Shown here: piece after piece, positions 7,797 through 9,951 of the stretch
How positions within the stretch are numbered: position 1 is the stretch's first letter
Layout of the letters: every line of letters begins with the position of its first letter
Source of the DNA: Anaerolineae bacterium
Lineage (GTDB): Bacteria; Chloroflexota; Anaerolineae; JADYZS01
Assembly: GCA_020853075.1 (NCBI GenBank)
Contig: JADYZS010000088.1
Location: 1 to 9,951, forward strand
Length of the DNA: 9,951 nt
Direction of reading: 5' to 3'
The notes under the pieces: model-generated
The model's database searches: none
Told to the model about the DNA's origin: nothing
What the model saw: only the letters and a program-made list of their open reading frames with translations
Translations under genes and position numbers: made by a program

Positions 7797-8512
7797 GTGC
7801 GCATCACCTGGAGGCCTAATTGCGCCAGCGCCCGTCTGGCATCGGCTGCATGAAAAGCACTCACAGGTAACCCTGTCAACTGGCTGACCAGCCATTTAGG
7901 TGCTACAGGTTGCCCATCTATCATCACGCACCATGACCCGTAACGGCTTGGGTCGCCGCGGCCCTCAGCCAGTGCCAGCCGAGCCAGATTCAATACTTGC
8001 TCCGGTGTCATGGCTAATTCTACTCCACGGATGCGCACACATCCTCGCCGGGCAGTAGCAACCAGGCTCGCCGGAGGGCTGCCGTATAACCATTCGTATA
8101 ATCCGGTCTGCATTTTGCCCATCGTGCCTGTGCAGACTTCTGCCCTTGTTTCCGGCGAGATCAGGTCTTCGTACCCCGCTAATGCCCGACGGTAATCTGC
8201 TCCCATACAAATAAGGAGCATCTCATAACGGTTGATTGTGAAGATATGGCGCAGCGCGGCGAGCACGTCCGGCTGCAATTCCTGCGCCCGCTGGCGTGTC
8301 ATTCGCCGCTCGTAGAGAGGGAGCGGATAATTGCTAGAGACTAACCCGAACTCGGCTGATAGGATATATACATCAGGAGGATCAGATGGGCGCTCATCCC
8401 CGTAGCGCCGCAGCACCCGAAAGAGGGGGCCATCGTACCTCTTAATGGCTGGCACCAACCCTTCCGTACCAACTTTCTTCGCAGAACAACCCAGGATCAA
8501 GCAGCGTCTCAT
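7793..8512 (-). CDS. DUF6884/YaaA-like 'CSAKK' protein with a small C-terminal domain, role unknown
   Basis: The product is 239 aa from ATG 8512, 13 bp after the transporter stop. The N-terminal half carries the signature of the DUF6884/YaaA-like group: LGCSAKK at 7-13, a DGPLFRVLRRY helix at 27-37, VYILSAEFGLV at 48-58 and Y67 just after. GKMQTGLYEWL is at 132-142. Family members have no settled reaction. The Cys-Ser-x-Lys motif recalls the PCSxxKPY motif of archaeosine synthase ArcS, which acts on preQ0 in RNA, but this is only a resemblance in a short segment. Residues about 190-239 (SWCVMIDGQPVAPKWLVSQL, then TGLP, F, ARRALAQLG) form a separate small module like those attached to some restriction-related proteins. 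Its position between the transporter and the nuclease suggests base tailoring, base recognition or target sensing. The stop overlaps the NurA start (ATGA), so the two are translationally coupled. Confidence 0.7.
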   Translation of the reverse strand: MRRCLILGCSAKKVGTEGLVPAIKRYDGPLFRVLRRYGDERPSDPPDVYILSAEFGLVSSNYPLPLYERRMTRQRAQELQPDVLAALRHIFTINRYEMLLICMGADYRRALAGYEDLISPETRAEVCTGTMGKMQTGLYEWLYGSPPASLVATARRGCVRIRGVELAMTPEQVLNLARLALAEGRGDPSRYGSWCVMIDGQPVAPKWLVSQLTGLPVSAFHAADARRALAQLGLQVMRT

Positions 8513-8525
8513 TTCGCCGTCCGCA

Positions 8526-9230
8526 TCATTCCGATAGGGCGATGGGATTGAAGTTCGTATCGTAGTCGTACGTGTCTCTTCCCTCTTGCCGTTTCAGAAA
8601 GTTGACCGCCGCATAGGTCAGCGGCGTCGCCACGGCCTCGTAGAGCGACTTTGCCAACCACTGGGTGACGATGGCCGAGATGAGCCCATTGAAGGGGATG
8701 GTTCCCATAAATGCCAGCGTGATAAACACCAATGAGTCAACGCCCTGCCCGACCACCGTGGAGCCGATAGTGCGAGTCCACAGCCAGCGCCCCTGGGTGG
8801 CAATTTTCATCTTGGCTAGAACAAAAGAGTTGGCAAACTCTCCCACAAGGTAGGCCAAGAATGAAGCAACCAGAAGCCGGGGAGTGTAGCCCAAGATCCG
8901 TTCGTAGGCCGCCTGACCGTCCCAAAACCCAGCCGCGGGTAAGATGCCACCGATCCAAATGGCAATCACGGCAATCAGGTTGCAGACGAAGCCCAACCAG
9001 ATGACCTGCCGCGCCTGCCGGTATCCATAGACCTCGGTCAGAACGTCGCCAAAGATGTAACTGATCGGAAAGATGATGATAGCCGCGGGCAACACGAGGC
9101 CAAACACATTGACCAGCTTGACGGCAGTGATGTTGGCCGTGACCAGACAGGTGATGAAGACCGCGGTGATGAGAACAAACCACGGGGAGTAGCGCAAAGT
9201 GGACTTGGAAGATTGATATTGTCGCATCAT
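8526..9230 (-). CDS. yhhQ: Queuosine-precursor (preQ0/preQ1) transporter, YhhQ/COG1738 family
   Basis: The product is 234 aa, close to the usual family length. YhhQ-type proteins are inner-membrane permeases that import 7-deazaguanine bases or nucleosides used for queuosine or related modifications. The family signature is clear: LVTANITAVKL at 29-39, FPISYIFGDVLTEVYGYRQAR at 54-74, GEFANSFVLAKMK at 130-142, and RTIGSTVVGQGVDSLVF at 153-169. About six hydrophobic spans are visible, near 16-36, 43-61, 76-98, 118-138, 157-177 and 182-208. Two adjacent ATG codons (9230 and 9227) could start it; GGAAGG at 9237-9242 is better spaced for the second. It is the first gene of the five-gene operon, and no preQ0 biosynthesis genes (queC, queD, queE, folE) are in the window. 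This suggests the system salvages its base. It could alternatively serve only tRNA queuosine. Confidence 0.93.
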   Translation of the reverse strand: MMRQYQSSKSTLRYSPWFVLITAVFITCLVTANITAVKLVNVFGLVLPAAIIIFPISYIFGDVLTEVYGYRQARQVIWLGFVCNLIAVIAIWIGGILPAAGFWDGQAAYERILGYTPRLLVASFLAYLVGEFANSFVLAKMKIATQGRWLWTRTIGSTVVGQGVDSLVFITLAFMGTIPFNGLISAIVTQWLAKSLYEAVATPLTYAAVNFLKRQEGRDTYDYDTNFNPIALSE

Positions 9231-9299
9231 CCGCGCCCTTCCATGATGAGGATACCCAGCACAGCCCCGAAGGAGTATCTGGCTGGATGAATCTCAACA

Positions 9300-9305
9300 A
9301 TTATA
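9300..9305 (-). promoter_or_regulatory. Extended -10 promoter element for the five-gene operon
   Basis: On the minus strand the sequence reads TGTTATAAT, a consensus TATAAT with the TG of an extended -10. No convincing -35 is seen 16-18 bases upstream, as expected for extended -10 promoters. Transcription would begin near 9293, giving a leader of about 63 bases before ATG 9230. The leader can form a small UUCG-loop hairpin (around 9265-9275), and I recognise no riboswitch consensus in it. Confidence 0.6.
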
Positions 9306-9349
9306 ACACATCACCTCCAACATAAGATGTAACCGCCGAGTCTCAGTTT

Positions 9350-9378
9350 TTGACCGGTAAGGGGAAACGGGGTATAAT
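9350..9378 (+). promoter_or_regulatory. Sigma70 promoter of the tRNA-Lys gene
   Basis: TTGACC (9350-9355) and TATAAT (9373-9378) are separated by exactly 17 bp, an almost consensus housekeeping promoter. The start point would be near 9385, about 40 bases before the tRNA. It is divergent from the operon promoter, with the two -10 boxes about 70 bp apart, so DNA-binding proteins or supercoiling here could affect both. Confidence 0.85.
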
Positions 9379-9423
9379 GGATGTGAGGCTAGAGATCGCT
9401 CTCCGTTCATAAGCATCGTGCCA

Positions 9424-9499
9424 GGGCCGCTAGCTCAACTGGCAGAGCAACTGACTCTTAATCAGTGGGTTGCAGGTTCGAGTCCTGCGCGGCTCACCA
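9424..9499 (+). tRNA. tRNA-Lys (anticodon CTT)
   Basis: The 76-base cloverleaf is complete. The acceptor arms are GGGCCGC (9424-9430) with GCGGCTC (9489-9495; one G-U pair). The anticodon stem is ACTGA/TCAGT around loop CTCTTAA, with anticodon CTT at 9457-9459, reading Lys AAG codons. The T arm is GCAGG-TTCGAGT-CCTGC. The discriminator is A9496, followed by encoded CCA at 9497-9499. It has its own strong promoter upstream. tRNA 3' ends are common integration targets, and an excisionase-like gene lies just beyond this one. Confidence 0.97.
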
Positions 9500-9514
9500 A
9501 GATGTAGTATCTTA

Positions 9515-9548
9515 ATACCGCCTTACCACTAGATATGGGGGGCGGTAT
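9515..9548 (+). terminator. Hairpin after tRNA-Lys, probable terminator
   Basis: ATACCGCC (9515-9522) pairs perfectly with GGCGGTAT (9541-9548) across an 18-base loop. The tract following it (CGTCTTGTTGT) is only moderately T-rich. Placed 16 bases after the tRNA CCA end, it most likely ends tRNA transcription. It could also protect the tRNA from minus-strand read-through of the HTH gene. Confidence 0.55.
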
Positions 9549-9564
9549 CGTCTTGTTGTAGATT

Positions 9565-9613
9565 CCGGTGCAACGCCGGTGCAACCGTCTTTATGCCCAT
9601 GGCGACGGTGCAA
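9565..9613. repeat. Three copies of CGGTGCAA beside the excisionase-type gene
   Basis: CCGGTGCAAC occurs at 9565-9574 and again at 9576-9585. A third core, CGGTGCAA, lies at 9606-9613, inside the 3' codons of the HTH gene. ACCGTC (9584-9589) and GACGGT (9604-9609) also form an inverted repeat. The first two copies are 11 bp apart, about one helical turn, as seen in protein-binding direct repeats. They could be binding sites for the neighbouring HTH protein, recombination-arm sites or element-end debris. Confidence 0.5.
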
Positions 9614-9770
9614 TATCCTGCCGCTGTTCTTCGATCCAGTCAACCAAATCACTCTCCTTGATCCGGACATTCCTTCCCATCTTGACATAGGGTATGCGTC
9701 GCTTCTGCACTAACTGGTACACTTTGGATCGAGACATCTTGAGATATTCGGCAACCTCCGGAATGGTCAT
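9591..9770 (-). CDS. Excisionase-type (MerR-like winged HTH) small DNA-binding protein
   Basis: From ATG 9770 the product is 59 aa: MTIPEVAEYLKMSRSKVYQL, then a basic segment ending PYVKMGRNVRI, then KESDLVDWIEEQ. This is the standard excisionase/HTH_17 fold: helix-turn-helix at about residues 2-21, a wing around R29-R35 and a terminal helix at 37-49. Such proteins bind DNA as small recombination-directionality factors, antitoxin-like regulators or phage and element regulators. The frame is open further up to ATG 9875, but that extension would overlap the transposase reading frame and shows no domain. ATG 9770 gives the normal domain start. Its ATG overlaps the transposase TGA (ATGA). No integrase gene is visible in the window. 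Confidence 0.8.
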   Translation of the reverse strand: MTIPEVAEYLKMSRSKVYQLVQKRRIPYVKMGRNVRIKESDLVDWIEEQRQDIAPSPWA

Positions 9771-9951
9771 AATGCTGTCTTTCTGACCTGTCTGTTTTGC
9801 TCGAACCGATCCGCCAACGCCGGTAAGCGAGGCAGCCGATGATTGTGGGTAATAGCTCGCTGGGTCGTCTTCCACACTTGCTCCTGGGGATTGAGTTCCG
9901 GGGCTGCCACTGACAAGGGAAAGACTTCCAGGCAGGGATGGGCAGCCAACA
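9767..9951 (-). pseudogene. 3' end of an IS630-family transposase, C-terminally broken and cut by the window edge
   Basis: The frame enters from the right edge and encodes LAAHPCLEVFPLSVAAPELN followed by PQEQVWKTTQRAITHNHRLP. This is the signature of the last catalytic block of IS630-type DDE transposases, where the third acidic residue is the E of NPQEQVW. After ADRFEQ the sequence leaves the family pattern (NRQVRKTAL, stop), so roughly 20-30 C-terminal residues seem lost. No terminal inverted repeat is recognisable just beyond the stop. This suggests an old remnant joined to the HTH gene. Whether the upstream part is intact cannot be judged. Confidence 0.75.

Noticed and set aside
7797..7895. 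Longer NurA-like reading frame starting at 7895
   Set aside because: The extra 33 residues lie wholly over the end of the upstream gene and show no domain. ATG 7796 gives an ATGA junction with AGGTGA ahead of it.
8526..9230. Transporter as part of a normal tRNA queuosine salvage locus unrelated to the downstream genes
   Set aside because: Not fully excluded, but the 13-bp gap and continuous packing with four further genes, ending in a Tgt-fold enzyme, make a shared function more likely.
9231..9293. preQ1 riboswitch in the transporter leader
   Set aside because: A preQ1 switch would make biological sense, but the A-rich tail and conserved loop of class I are absent and no class II or III pattern was recognised. 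Only small hairpins are seen.
9771..9875. Longer start for the excisionase-type protein at 9875
   Set aside because: The extension overlaps the transposase frame, which carries a real family signature there. The HTH domain begins normally at ATG 9770.

Overview
This window looks like part of the chromosome of an environmental bacterium, plausibly a Chloroflexota (Anaerolineae-like) organism. That placement is inferred from the GC-rich coding, the giant membrane/TPR surface protein and the short ACGAAT-type palindromic repeat. No marker gene here fixes the taxonomy. The protein-family calls were made by reading motifs, not by database search.

Layout, left to right. (1) From the left edge to 3478 (+) runs the 3' part of a very long gene. 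Its product has a polytopic membrane half, TPR-like helices and two related beta-rich C-terminal modules. A 70-bp imperfect palindrome at 543-612 is carried in frame inside it. (2) From 9230 down to 3512, all on the minus strand, five genes are packed with gaps of 13, -4, 16 and 3 bp, so they almost certainly form one operon. In transcription order they are a queuosine-precursor (preQ0/preQ1) transporter of the YhhQ/COG1738 family, a DUF6884/YaaA-like 'CSAKK' protein, a NurA-superfamily nuclease, a HerA-type ATPase and a divergent tRNA-guanine-transglycosylase-fold enzyme of DpdA type. (3) A 193-bp divergent region at 9231-9423 drives the operon leftward, with an extended -10, and a tRNA-Lys(CTT) gene rightward, with a clean sigma70 promoter. 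(4) Beyond the tRNA lie a hairpin, a CGGTGCAA repeat cluster, a small excisionase-type HTH gene and the broken 3' end of an IS630-family transposase that continues past the right edge.

The operon is the main point of interest. The transporter would import a 7-deazaguanine base. The DpdA-like transglycosylase would exchange guanine for it, most likely in DNA as in the Dpd systems. The CSAKK protein could tailor the base or sense modification. HerA and NurA together make a classic DNA translocase/nuclease pair that could degrade unmodified DNA. This reads as a compact, salvage-dependent 7-deazaguanine modification and restriction system in which HerA-NurA is the effector. I do not recognise this five-gene arrangement as a named system. 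The setting beside a tRNA gene, an excisionase-like HTH and a transposase remnant fits an acquired accessory region.
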